The notes below the pieces were generated by a model. It was given only the letters and a program-made list of their open reading frames with translations, did no database searches and was not told the DNA's origin. The translations under genes and the position numbers were made by a program. From Hyphomicrobiaceae bacterium (GTDB lineage Bacteria; Pseudomonadota; Alphaproteobacteria; Rhizobiales; Hyphomicrobiaceae), in NCBI GenBank assembly GCA_030655135.1, contig JAURWC010000009.1:186001-250000 (forward strand): a DNA stretch of 64,000 nt, given 5' to 3'. Below, one piece after another: positions 43,687-52,365 of this stretch (positions are counted from its first letter, which is position 1; each line of letters opens with the position of its first letter).

Positions 43687-45369
43687 TCAGTTCGCGCCGC
43701 CTTCGAGCAGCCGCCGCGCGATCACCTGCGCCTGGATCTCGGCCGCACCCTCGAAGATGTTGAGGATGCGCGCGTCGCAGAGGACGCGGCTGACCGGATA
43801 CTCCAGCGCAAAACCGTTGCCGCCGTGGATTTGCAGGGCGTTGTCCGCATTCGCCCAGGCGACGCGGGCGCCAAGCAGCTTGGCCATGCCTGCCTCGAGG
43901 TCGCAACGCCGGCCCTGGTCCTTCTCGCGCGCGGCGAAATAGGTCAGCTGACGCGCGATCTGCACCTCGACGGCCATCATCACGACCTTGTTGGCGACGC
44001 GCGGGAACGAATAGATCGGCTTGCCGAACTGGTTGCGCTCCATGGCGTACTTCAGCGCCAGGTCCATCGCGCACTGCGCCACGCCGACAGCGCGGGCGGC
44101 CGTCTGAATGCGTGCGGCTTCGAACGTGTTCATCAGCTGCTTGAAGCCCTGGCCCTCGACGCCGCCGAGCAGATGCGACTCGGGCACTTCGAACGCGTCG
44201 AAGGAGATGTCGTACTCCTTCATGCCGCGGTAGCCGAGCACGTGAATTTCGCCGCCAGTCATGCCCGTCGCCGGGAACGGGTTGGCATCGTCGCCGCGCG
44301 GCTTTTCAGCCAGCAACATCGACAGGCCCTTGTAGCCCTTCTCGTCGGGGTTCGTGCGCACCAGCAGCGTCATGACGTCGGCACGAACAGGATGCGTGAT
44401 CCACGTCTTCTGGCCGGTGACGACGTACTTGCCGTCTTTCTTCACCGCGCGCGTCTTGAGCGAGGCGAGGTCGGAACCCGTGTTCGGCTCGGTGAACACC
44501 GCCGTCGGCAGCATCTCGCCGGACGCCAGCTTCGGCAGGTACTTCTGCTTCTGCTCGTCCGTGCCGTTGTTGAGAATGAGTTCGCCCGCGATCTCGGACC
44601 GCGTGCCCAGCGAGCCGACGCCGATGTAGCCGCGCGACAGCTCTTCGGAAACGACGCACATCGCTTCCTTGCCCAGCCCCATGCCACCGAATTCTTCCGG
44701 CAGCGACAGACCGAACACGCCGAGTTCCGCCAGCTGAGTCACGATCTCCATGGGAATATAGTCGTTCTTCAGATGCCACTCGTGCGCATGTGGCACGACT
44801 TCAGCCTCGGAGAACTTGCGCATCTGCTCGTGAATCTCGGCATGCGTCTCGTCGAGGCCCGAGTTGCCGAACGTCGTGGAGCCGGGATGATCAGCAATCA
44901 GCTCAGCCAGGCGCGCCTTCACGCCGTCGTCGCTGCCTGCGGCCACGATGTCGGCTACGCTGTCCTCGAAGCGGCGGACATCCGCGACCGGCACGCCGAG
45001 CGCCGTCACGCGCACGACCTCGCCCTGGTTCATTGGAATGCCGCCGGCGATCTGCGCCAGATACTCGGCAAACCCCGCAGTGAGCAGCAAATGCTCGATC
45101 TCACCGAGCGACCCGCCCTCGTTCAGTCGGCTCGCCCAGGCATGCAGCTGGCGCAGGCCTTCCACCGTCGTGGCCAGCCAGGCGAGGCCATGCGACGCAT
45201 GCTGCGCGGCGTCGATCGAACCCAATTCCTTGACGCGGGCTGCCACGCCGGTCTTGGCAGACGCCAGGATCTTATCCGCGGCCGCTACGGCCTCCGCCGC
45301 CCGTTCCAGAAGGGCCTCGGGCCCCTTGCTGATGAGATCGGTCTGGGGCTTCAGCTTGGCAACGGACAT
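43687..45369 (-). CDS. Acyl-CoA dehydrogenase
   Basis: The protein (560 residues from ATG 45369) has a full ACAD fold after an N-terminal extension of about 160 residues. It contains FGLSLPEEFGGMG, ELILNNGTDEQKQKYLPKLASGE, AVFTEPNTGSDLASLKTRAVKKDG, GQKTWITHPVRADVMTLLVRT (FAD/substrate) and ILNIFEGAAEIQAQVIARRLLEGG. The Glu of IFEGAAEIQ is in the usual catalytic area. It oxidises an acyl-CoA with FAD as cofactor; chain length cannot be set. AGGAG precedes the ATG. The next genes upstream are divergent. Confidence 0.9.
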   Translation of the reverse strand: MSVAKLKPQTDLISKGPEALLERAAEAVAAADKILASAKTGVAARVKELGSIDAAQHASHGLAWLATTVEGLRQLHAWASRLNEGGSLGEIEHLLLTAGFAEYLAQIAGGIPMNQGEVVRVTALGVPVADVRRFEDSVADIVAAGSDDGVKARLAELIADHPGSTTFGNSGLDETHAEIHEQMRKFSEAEVVPHAHEWHLKNDYIPMEIVTQLAELGVFGLSLPEEFGGMGLGKEAMCVVSEELSRGYIGVGSLGTRSEIAGELILNNGTDEQKQKYLPKLASGEMLPTAVFTEPNTGSDLASLKTRAVKKDGKYVVTGQKTWITHPVRADVMTLLVRTNPDEKGYKGLSMLLAEKPRGDDANPFPATGMTGGEIHVLGYRGMKEYDISFDAFEVPESHLLGGVEGQGFKQLMNTFEAARIQTAARAVGVAQCAMDLALKYAMERNQFGKPIYSFPRVANKVVMMAVEVQIARQLTYFAAREKDQGRRCDLEAGMAKLLGARVAWANADNALQIHGGNGFALEYPVSRVLCDARILNIFEGAAEIQAQVIARRLLEGGAN

Positions 45370-45655
45370 CGGTCTCTCCTGAACGGCGGCTTCGGCCGCG
45401 GCAACATATCTGCGACACTCGGAATGCCCGCAAATTAGCGGCAAGGCGCCGCAACGCAACGCCTGATTACGCGACAGTTTGGTGCGCGGTACGCGACGAG
45501 ACGGCGCGGGAAAAGGCTAATGGGCGGGAAATCCCATTGCGAAACGCCCGATTGCCGTCCTGCGTTGCATCGAAAGCGTTTACCAACGCCACGCTCGGCA
45601 ATAGGGTCGCCCGTTAACGTCCCCCAGACCAAGTTGCCAGAGAAGCCGCCGACGC

Positions 45656-46537
45656 ATGAAGACGCCACAGCCCCCACAGACGCTCCTCGCGTCGATCTAT
45701 CGGCTTTACGAGCACAGTGGCTTCTCGATGGCGGGCAGTGTCGCCTTCTCTTTCGTCGTTTCGCTTTTTCCGTTCTGCATCTTCCTCGGCGCGCTCGCCA
45801 GCATCTTCGGCGGCCGCGAACTGGCCGATCAGGCCGTTGGCCAGCTGTTTCAAGTGCTCCCCAAGCAGGTCGCCGAGGGCCTCGTGCCGCAGGTCGAGAA
45901 TATCATGGGCACGCGCCGCATCGACCTGCTGACGTTCAGCGGTGGCCTGGCTCTGTTCTTCGCCACCAGCGCCATCGAAACGCTGCGCGCTGCGCTGAAC
46001 GGCGCTTACCGCGTGCACGAGACGCGCGCTTATCCACTCTGCCTGCTGCTGTCGATGTGCTTCGTGTTCGTCAGCGCCGTTTCCATGCTGGTGCTCACCT
46101 GGACGGTCGTCGTTGGCCCCACGATAGCCGCCGAATTCGAACCGTCGTGGCTGAAGACGCTACTGGATTCCAGCTGGCTCACCGTCACCAAGCGCTATGC
46201 CCTCGCTGGGGCCGTCATCGGCGCGCAGTTGTTCGCCTTCCATCTCTGGCTTGCGGCCGGCAAACGCCGCATGCGCGACGTGTGGCCGGGCGTGGCCTTA
46301 TCAGTCGTGCTGTGGCTGGCGCTGGCGGCGCTCTATTCGTACTACCTTAACTTCAATGACTACGCCCGCTTCTACGCCGGCCTGTCGCAGTTGATGGTGG
46401 CCCTGATCTTCTTCCAGTTCACCGCGATCATCATCATTCTCGGCGCCGAGCTGAACCGCGGCATGATGGAATTTAAAAAGCTCACGATTGGCGATGAAAT
46501 CGGCGTGGGCGGCATGGCACGAAACGCCAATACCTGA
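45656..46537 (+). CDS. YihY/BrkB-family membrane protein
   Basis: The 293-residue protein has six hydrophobic helices and the family blocks SGFSMAGSVAFSFVVSLFPFCIFLGALAS, EVAEGLVPQVENIM-like and FHLWLAAGKRRMRDVWPGVALSVVLWLALAALYSYYLNFNDYARFYAGLSQLMVALIFFQFTAIIIILGAELNRG split across the last helices. This is the UPF0761/YihY group once linked to RNase BN; no enzymatic function is accepted. It is alone on the plus strand between minus-strand genes. Confidence 0.9.
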   Translation: MKTPQPPQTLLASIYRLYEHSGFSMAGSVAFSFVVSLFPFCIFLGALASIFGGRELADQAVGQLFQVLPKQVAEGLVPQVENIMGTRRIDLLTFSGGLALFFATSAIETLRAALNGAYRVHETRAYPLCLLLSMCFVFVSAVSMLVLTWTVVVGPTIAAEFEPSWLKTLLDSSWLTVTKRYALAGAVIGAQLFAFHLWLAAGKRRMRDVWPGVALSVVLWLALAALYSYYLNFNDYARFYAGLSQLMVALIFFQFTAIIIILGAELNRGMMEFKKLTIGDEIGVGGMARNANT

Positions 46538-46601
46538 AAGCGGAAGCGCGCGCACTTGCGGTACGCACGCCTCCGTCGCGCAATCGAAAGGCCGATGAGC
46601 G

Positions 46602-47195
46602 CTACTGCTTCACGGCCTCGACATCGATGACCAGTTCCACGTCCTTCGCGGCCGGCCCCAGGTCCCGCTTGATCGCGAAATCGGCCAGCGTCAGCTTTGT
46701 GGCGCCGGTGAAACCGACGCGCTCGCCACCCCAGGGATCCTTGCCACCGCCGACGAAGTTGGCGTCGATCGCCACTTCCTTGGTGACGCCGTGCAGCGTC
46801 AGGTCGCCGGTGATCGTCGCCTTGCCGTCACCGGACGCCTTGACGGATTTGCTGACGAACGTCGCGGTCGGAAACTTCGCCGTATCCAGGAAGTCGTCGC
46901 TGCGTAGATGCTTGTCGCGTTCGGCGTGATTGGAGCTAACGCTTGCCGGATCGATCTCGACCTTCACGGCCGACTTGGAGGGATCCTTCTCATCATAACT
47001 GATGGTGCCAGAGAACTTGTCGAAGCGGCCCGTCAACCAGCTGAAGCCCAGGTGCTTGATGCGGAACGTGATCGATGCGTGCTGGCCCTTGGTGTCGATG
47101 GCATAGTCCGCGGCCGAAGCCGGGCTTGCTGACAGCAGAGCGCTGCCCATCAGCATCAAACCAGCCAACGGCCGGATCATCGTCTTGAATGTCAT
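46602..47195 (-). CDS. YceI-family periplasmic protein
   Basis: The 197-residue protein has a signal peptide (cleavage near ASAAD) and the YceI lipocalin-like fold: YAIDTKGQHASITFRIKHLGFSWLTGRFDKFSGTI and later ATFVSKSVK, TGDLTLHGVTKEVAIDANFVG and LTLADFAIKRDL. Members bind isoprenoid-like lipids in the periplasm. The gene starts 16 bases after the cytochrome b561 gene, its common partner. Confidence 0.95.
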   Translation of the reverse strand: MTFKTMIRPLAGLMLMGSALLSASPASAADYAIDTKGQHASITFRIKHLGFSWLTGRFDKFSGTISYDEKDPSKSAVKVEIDPASVSSNHAERDKHLRSDDFLDTAKFPTATFVSKSVKASGDGKATITGDLTLHGVTKEVAIDANFVGGGKDPWGGERVGFTGATKLTLADFAIKRDLGPAAKDVELVIDVEAVKQ

Positions 47196-47211
47196 GCGAA
47201 AGTCTCCATGG

Positions 47212-47769
47212 TTAGTCAGATTTGCTGAACGGGCCGGACCACATGCGTGTCAGGATGTGGCTCTTGTCCCAGACGTGATGCTTGATTGCAGCCAGCGCGT
47301 GGACGGCCACCAAGCCCATCGCGGCCCAGGCCAAAACCATATGGATGGTGCCCGACGTGCTTTCCTGCCCCGCGCCGGTCAGCGTCGCCGGCACGTCGAA
47401 CCAGCCGAACACGCTGATGGGCTTCCCGTCAGCAGTCGAGATCAGGTAGCCGCTGATCAGCAAGGCGAACAGCAACGGGTAGAACCCCCAATGCACGACC
47501 TTCGATGTCACCCGCTCCATCGCCGACAGCTCGGCATCCGATGGCTTGGGATTGAGAACGCGCCAGACCAGGCGGAACACGAGCGCGAAGAGAAACAGCA
47601 TGCCGGCGCTGCGATGAATGTCGGGCGCTGCCGTGTACCAGGGCGAATAATAGTCGAGCCCGGTCATCCAGAGCCCGAGGGCGAACAATGCCACCATGGC
47701 GACAAACATCACCCAGTGCAGCACCCAGGTGACGGCCCCCCAACTCGATTTCGTATCCGTAATCCGCAT
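47212..47769 (-). CDS. Cytochrome b561 family protein
   Basis: The protein (185 residues from ATG 47769) has four hydrophobic helices with heme-ligand histidines, e.g. WVLHWVMFVAMVALF, DIHRSAGMLFLFALVFRLVWR, VHWGFYPLLFALLISGYL and GLVAVHALAAIKHHV. It is a diheme membrane cytochrome that accepts quinol electrons. The YceI gene is 16 bases downstream and cotranscribed. The upstream frame to 47874 is not needed. Confidence 0.92.
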   Translation of the reverse strand: MRITDTKSSWGAVTWVLHWVMFVAMVALFALGLWMTGLDYYSPWYTAAPDIHRSAGMLFLFALVFRLVWRVLNPKPSDAELSAMERVTSKVVHWGFYPLLFALLISGYLISTADGKPISVFGWFDVPATLTGAGQESTSGTIHMVLAWAAMGLVAVHALAAIKHHVWDKSHILTRMWSGPFSKSD

Positions 47770-47841
47770 CGTCCCCCGCGGCTTAGCGCAACGCTGGATA
47801 CGTAGGTGCGATGGCGTACGGATCAAGCCATCGCTAACGCG

Positions 47842-47863
47842 AACGGGCCCCGAAGGGCCCGTT
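47842..47863. terminator. Hairpin at the 3' end of speD
   Basis: AACGGGCCC (47842-47850) and GGGCCCGTT (47855-47863) form a perfect nine-base stem with a CGAA tetraloop. It is 36 bases after the speD stop on the minus strand. No U tract follows, so it could be a stabilising hairpin rather than a terminator. Confidence 0.6.
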
Positions 47864-47899
47864 GCGTATGTCATATCTGCGAGCTGGCCAAGATTGCGG

Positions 47900-48460
47900 C
47901 TAAGCCGCCTTCTTTGTGCGCGGTGCGGCTACTGCCGTTGCCCGCGGCGCCGTAACCTTGCGGCCACCCGCCTTCCAGGCATGCTCAGGCATGTCCTCGC
48001 CGCGCTTGTGGACCTTGAGAACCACTTCGCCGGCGCTGAATGCTTGGCGCAGGATCTCGACACACTTGTAGGGATCGGCATCTCCGGACATGAAGATGTC
48101 GAGCGCAGCATACTCAGCCTCGGGCCAGCTATGGATCGAGATGTGACTCTCGGCCAGCACAGCAACGCCCGTCACGCCTTTGTTGGGCATGTGGTGCAGA
48201 TGGATGTTTAGGAGCGTGGCGCCAGAGGCATCAACGCAATTTTTCAAAGTCGCTTCCACGTGCTTGAGGTCATCAAGACGCTTGGCACCAAACAGATCGA
48301 CGATCAGATGCGAACCAGCAAATCGAACGCCATCGCGTTCGACAAAGAAGTCTTTTTTCGAGCCGAACGCTTCACGCGCAGGTACGATATCTTCCTCATG
48401 GGCGGTGCTTGAACGAGTCAAGTCCATCCCCAATTGGAAGAGGGTGTCATTAAAGGCCAT
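47900..48460 (-). CDS. speD: S-adenosylmethionine decarboxylase proenzyme
   Basis: The 186-residue class 1B-type proenzyme makes decarboxylated SAM for spermidine synthesis. AESHISIHSWPE near residue 112 holds the self-cleavage site (between Glu and Ser, giving the pyruvoyl group). GSHLIVDLFGAKRLDDL and LNIHLHHMPNKGVTGVAVL are conserved. The C-terminus has an Ala/Lys/Arg-rich extension (about 165-186). GGGGAGGG lies four bases ahead of the ATG and is part of a long-range inverted repeat in the leader. A spermidine synthase gene is not adjacent. Confidence 0.94.
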   Translation of the reverse strand: MAFNDTLFQLGMDLTRSSTAHEEDIVPAREAFGSKKDFFVERDGVRFAGSHLIVDLFGAKRLDDLKHVEATLKNCVDASGATLLNIHLHHMPNKGVTGVAVLAESHISIHSWPEAEYAALDIFMSGDADPYKCVEILRQAFSAGEVVLKVHKRGEDMPEHAWKAGGRKVTAPRATAVAAPRTKKAA

Positions 48461-48578
48461 ATGACCCTCCCCAACCAGCAGATAGATTCAACCCGCCCGC
48501 TCCTTACCTTTTGCTTTGGGGATCGTGTCCTTGGGCCTTGGGGCAGGTGGACGAACGGTGTGGGGGTCATATGAGGCC
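48458..48578 (-). promoter_or_regulatory. speD leader with start-codon-sequestering inverted repeat
   Basis: On the transcript GGCC-T-CATATGACCC (48578-48564) is complementary to GGGTCATATGGCC at the speD start (48467-48455), which includes the AUG. The two arms enclose about 96 bases. If paired, the AUG and part of the Shine-Dalgarno run would be hidden. A run of T (ATTTTTTTC) lies further upstream near 48600. Confidence 0.45.
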
Positions 48579-48773
48579 AACACCCCCCCTGCGCAAGAAA
48601 AAAATGTCCCCTGCGAAAACAAAAGTTTCGCTCGCCTTCACATGGGCTTAACAGCGATCTGCTTGGGTGTGAATCGCAGTGGCAAAAAAGCGCCGCAGAA
48701 CGGCCATTTGCGCTGACATGAAGCTTTCGGCAGCGCGACGGCGCGTCAGAACCGCGCGGCCACGCCTGTGCCC

Positions 48774-51017
48774 TCAACGAAACAGCTTATCGAGCAGCTT
48801 CTTGGCTTTTGATTCGCCTTTCGAATCTTTTCCGACCAGCTCGTCGACGATCTCACCCGCGTCCTTGCCTTTGAATCGCTTGCCCAGTTCCTGCACGGCG
48901 CTGCCCACGTCCGCCTTGTAGCTCGGCTTCTCCCACGACCCGGACACCCGCACAGGCACCTCGATACCTGCTAGCCCCTTCTCGTCATCCGCCTCGCTCC
49001 CGGCGAGCTTGGGCCGCACGGTATAGTCGAGCGACCTGTCCGGCAGCAGCACCGAGCCAGAGCCGGTCACCTGCACGATGTCGCTCGTCAGCCGCAGATC
49101 GTTGTTGGAGGCAACGCCGTCCTGGATCTGCCACGTTGCCGTCAGGCTGGAGAACGCAGTCTTGTCGCCCGGCTCCGGCTTGAGTCCCTTGAAGCGGCCG
49201 TCCGCCAGGTTCTCCGCCATCCTGTTGATGTCGATCCCACGCACGGCCCCCTGGGCCACTTTCAAGTCGGCCTTGCCGGCCAGGGATTCGATCACCGCCC
49301 GTTGATGCGGGCCAGATCCGGCCACAGCGATGCTGGCTTTGCCTTGCCCCTCGATCCAGTCGAGCTTGGCAGCATCCTGCAACAGCGGCCGCATGGCGAT
49401 ATTGTCGAGCGTCAGGTTCAGCCCGACGTGCGCCGTCTCTGCCGATCGTCCGTCCAGAACCACGAAACCACGCCCGTGGCCGCCGTACAGCACGGCATCT
49501 TCGATCGTGGCCTTCAGCACGCTGTCGGCAAGCCCCAAGGCAATGCGCGACGCGCCGAACTTGATGTCCTTGTACAGCAGGCTGCCGATGGAAAGCTTGA
49601 GGTCCGCATCGGCCGCGGTCAACGCCGTCAGCCGGATGGGATCTTCGTTCCACCCGCCGCGCGCCGTATAGCCGTTAACGCGTGTGCCCGGCGCCGGCGC
49701 GTCCTTTGGCGGCTGCTCAATCAGGTTCTCGATCGAAGACCCGCCTTCGCCGCCGCCTGGCGTTTGCGCGTCAGGCGCTAGCGCCTTCGCCGGCGCGACG
49801 AACGCATTGAGATCCAAGTCTGCGATCTGCAATTCGCCGCGAAGCAATGGCCGGGCAGCGCCCGCATCGAGCGAAAGGTGCCCCGTTGCCGTCGCCCCGT
49901 TCGCCGTGAGCGTCGCGTTCGTCAGCGCGTAAACCTTGGCCGAGCGCCGCAGTTGCCCGGTGAAATTCAGCGTGCCGAAGTCGGCGTCCGCGGGCACGCT
50001 GGCACCCAGCCACGCCGCCGTCTTCGCAATCGAAGCCGCATCGACCGTCAGAGACCCCTCGGCCTCGCTGTTGGCAGGAAACACGGTGCCTTCGTAGTTT
50101 GCCGTGAATGGCCGTGACGTCAGCTTCAACGCCACGCGCGACGATCCATGTGCCAGCAGCGGCTCGATAGCGCCGAGTTCCAGCGTGAAAGCGATGTTCT
50201 CGCCCCGATAGTCGAACGCACCCTTGGCCGTCGCTGGGCTCTGCAGCGAGTGGACTGCCACCCGCGCGGAAATTCCGGTCGCCTCGTGCGCCTTATCCGT
50301 TCGCGCGTCGGCATAGCGCAACGTGCCGTTTTCGATCGTCAGGTCGCGCAGGCTTACATTGGAGATGTCATGCCGCTTCAGCACATCCATCGACAACGGT
50401 TCGCCCGGCCCCGCGCCGGGCCCCGCGTCTGTCGCCGTCTCACCCGCCGCCTGCGCTAGTCGGACTGGACTACCGCCAAAAGCTGCGGTGCGCGACATCT
50501 CCCAGTTGTTGCGCCCGCTGCCATCGACTGCCAGCGAGATCACCGGATCTTTCAGCACGACGCTTTCGACGATGACTTCACGCCAGAGCAGCGGCCACAG
50601 CGCCACGTGCACGTCGACGGAGCGCATCGCCGCCAGCGGCGGACCTTCCATGCCGGGAGGCGCCGACAGCGTGACGTCTGCCAGTGAGACGTGGGCCGTC
50701 GGCACAGCTGAAAATGTTGCCGGCCCGTTGACTGTCAGGTCGCGGCCGGTGCGCGCTTTCACCTCCGCCACCAGCCGGTCGCGGACCACGTCGCCCGGAA
50801 ACAAGAGTGATAGCGCCATCACGCCGCCGCCGACGATCACGCCAAGCACCGACAGCGCGATGAGCGTGTTGCGTAAGGCATGCGACTGAGGAGGCGGTGG
50901 CGGCCTGCGACGCGGCGGACCAGAACGCGTACCGGCAGGCGGCCGCTCATGCTGCGGCCGGTAGCGTTCCGGCGGAGGCGGCCCCGGAGGACGGCGGGGA
51001 GGGCGTTCGAACGTCAT
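48774..51017 (-). CDS. AsmA family protein
   Basis: The 747-residue protein has a Pro/Arg-rich cytoplasmic tail (about 1-50), one membrane helix (about 52-75: TLIALSVLGVIVGGGVMALSLLF) and a large periplasmic domain. AsmA features are VKARTGRDLTVNGPATFSAVPTAHVSLADVTLSAPPG, LRDLTIENGTLRYAD and RGIDINRMAENLADGRFKGL. AsmA-like proteins are thought to be bridge-like lipid-transfer or envelope-assembly proteins. It is monocistronic with no related gene nearby and is divergent from the nuclease gene. Confidence 0.92.
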   Translation of the reverse strand: MTFERPPRRPPGPPPPERYRPQHERPPAGTRSGPPRRRPPPPPQSHALRNTLIALSVLGVIVGGGVMALSLLFPGDVVRDRLVAEVKARTGRDLTVNGPATFSAVPTAHVSLADVTLSAPPGMEGPPLAAMRSVDVHVALWPLLWREVIVESVVLKDPVISLAVDGSGRNNWEMSRTAAFGGSPVRLAQAAGETATDAGPGAGPGEPLSMDVLKRHDISNVSLRDLTIENGTLRYADARTDKAHEATGISARVAVHSLQSPATAKGAFDYRGENIAFTLELGAIEPLLAHGSSRVALKLTSRPFTANYEGTVFPANSEAEGSLTVDAASIAKTAAWLGASVPADADFGTLNFTGQLRRSAKVYALTNATLTANGATATGHLSLDAGAARPLLRGELQIADLDLNAFVAPAKALAPDAQTPGGGEGGSSIENLIEQPPKDAPAPGTRVNGYTARGGWNEDPIRLTALTAADADLKLSIGSLLYKDIKFGASRIALGLADSVLKATIEDAVLYGGHGRGFVVLDGRSAETAHVGLNLTLDNIAMRPLLQDAAKLDWIEGQGKASIAVAGSGPHQRAVIESLAGKADLKVAQGAVRGIDINRMAENLADGRFKGLKPEPGDKTAFSSLTATWQIQDGVASNNDLRLTSDIVQVTGSGSVLLPDRSLDYTVRPKLAGSEADDEKGLAGIEVPVRVSGSWEKPSYKADVGSAVQELGKRFKGKDAGEIVDELVGKDSKGESKAKKLLDKLFR

Positions 51018-51301
51018 GTGCTTTTGTGCTCTTGAAGCCTTCCGCCTTCATGAGCGGAAAATGGCACCAATACAAGGCGACGCCCGGCTCGTAACCCGTC
51101 TTCGGCTACACAACTGCCCGTTGACTCCCCTGTCGCCAATCGGCACCAGCCCGCCGGGCTTCGCGATTGCCCGCGCGCGCTGATCGTCCGCCTGAATCAT
51201 GATTCAGCCTGTTGAATCAGTCATCTCTTCGTCACCCCTTCAGCAAATTTCAGACAGACGCCGGACGTGGCTACGCCATCCGAATCGGGCAGGTTCAACC
51301 T

Positions 51302-52033
51302 ATGAGTGAACCTGCTTTTTGGACGTTTGCTCGCCGCCCAGTGGCGCTTGCGCTGGCCGGCGTAGTTGGTCTTACCGCCTTCAATCAGCTATTGGGCTCG
51401 CGCCTCGAGGCCGCCGCGCCCTTGTCTCTCGTGTCGCTCAGCGGCCGCGCGGTCGCCGTCGATGGCGACACGCTGGACCTCGACGGCCGGCGCGTTCGCC
51501 TCGAAGGCATCGACGCGCCGGAGATGGGGCAAACGTGCGGGCGCCGCTGGATCGGCACATGGAACTGCGGCCGCGCCGCACAGAAGGCGCTCAACAGCCT
51601 CGTGGACGGCCGCCGTATCGAGTGCCAGAGCAAGGGCCAAGACAAGTACGGCCGCGAACTCGGGATCTGCTTCGTCGACGGCCATGACATCAACGCCGAA
51701 CTTGTGCGCCAAGGCATGGCCTGGGCCTTTGTGAAGTTCTCGCAGAGCTACGTCAGCCAAGAAGCAACCGCGCGGGAAAACAAGACCGGCATTTGGCAAG
51801 GCACCGCCGAAGCGCCGTGGACCTTCCGCGAGCAGAAGTGGCAGACGGCTGAAACCACGGCACCAAGGGGCTGCGCCATCAAAGGTAACATCACCGCCAA
51901 CGGCAAGATCTACCACGTGCCTTGGGGCGACTGGTATAGCAAGGTCAAGGTCGAACCCGGCAAGGGCGAGCGCTGGTTCTGCAGCGAAGCCGAAGCCACC
52001 GAAGCCGGCTGGCGCCCGGCGATTTCGCACTAA
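51302..52033 (+). CDS. Thermonuclease-family (SNase-like) protein
   Basis: The protein (243 residues from ATG 51302) has an N-terminal membrane segment (about 13-32) and an SNase-like domain: GRAVAVDGDTLDLDGRRVRLEGIDAPEMGQTC and KGQDKYGRELGICFVDGHDINAELVRQGMAWAF. The catalytic Arg/Glu/Arg positions (RVRLEGIDAPE, KYGRELG) are present. It is probably anchored in the envelope. The C-terminal part (about 160-243) has WFCSEAEATEAGWRP and further cysteines. A perfect terminator follows. Confidence 0.9.
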   Translation: MSEPAFWTFARRPVALALAGVVGLTAFNQLLGSRLEAAAPLSLVSLSGRAVAVDGDTLDLDGRRVRLEGIDAPEMGQTCGRRWIGTWNCGRAAQKALNSLVDGRRIECQSKGQDKYGRELGICFVDGHDINAELVRQGMAWAFVKFSQSYVSQEATARENKTGIWQGTAEAPWTFREQKWQTAETTAPRGCAIKGNITANGKIYHVPWGDWYSKVKVEPGKGERWFCSEAEATEAGWRPAISH

Positions 52034-52041
52034 CGTACGAG

Positions 52042-52074
52042 AAGGCCGGCGACGATATCGTCGCCGGCCTTTTA
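52042..52074. terminator. Perfect 15-bp inverted repeat terminator
   Basis: AAGGCCGGCGACGAT (52042-52056) and its reverse complement (52057-52071) with TTT after. It ends the nuclease gene and, being symmetrical, may also end the small minus-strand gene at 52083. Confidence 0.9.
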
Positions 52075-52082
52075 GTCGTCAC

Positions 52083-52295
52083 TTACTTCTGCGCGTTCAT
52101 CAACTCGATGAATTTGTTCCAGTTCAAAGTTATTCCGTTTTCGCGTTTGGTTCGCCCGTTACACCACGTGATCCCAGCCCGCGTGAGCACGAGATCTCCG
52201 TGATGAATTTTCCCATCGGGCGAGTAGACATCAAACTCAACGCCCTTGTTTTTTACTTCCATTTCTAAATCGAACGATTTGATTGTGACTTGCAT
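52083..52295 (-). CDS. Small conserved-looking protein of unknown function, 70 aa
   Basis: From ATG 52295 the protein starts MQVTIKSFDLEMEVKNKG and has a beta-rich pattern, DLVLTRAGITWCNGRTKRENGITLNWNKFIEL. GAGGG precedes the ATG. The region has lower GC than its neighbours. I cannot name the family; the even mix and ribosome binding site argue for a real gene. Confidence 0.65.
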   Translation of the reverse strand: MQVTIKSFDLEMEVKNKGVEFDVYSPDGKIHHGDLVLTRAGITWCNGRTKRENGITLNWNKFIELMNAQK

Positions 52296-52365
52296 TTTAC
52301 CCTCTGCATCCGTGGCTCGAGCACATGTACGCGAGTCGCGAATGCAACTAAAGGTTGAAAACAGA

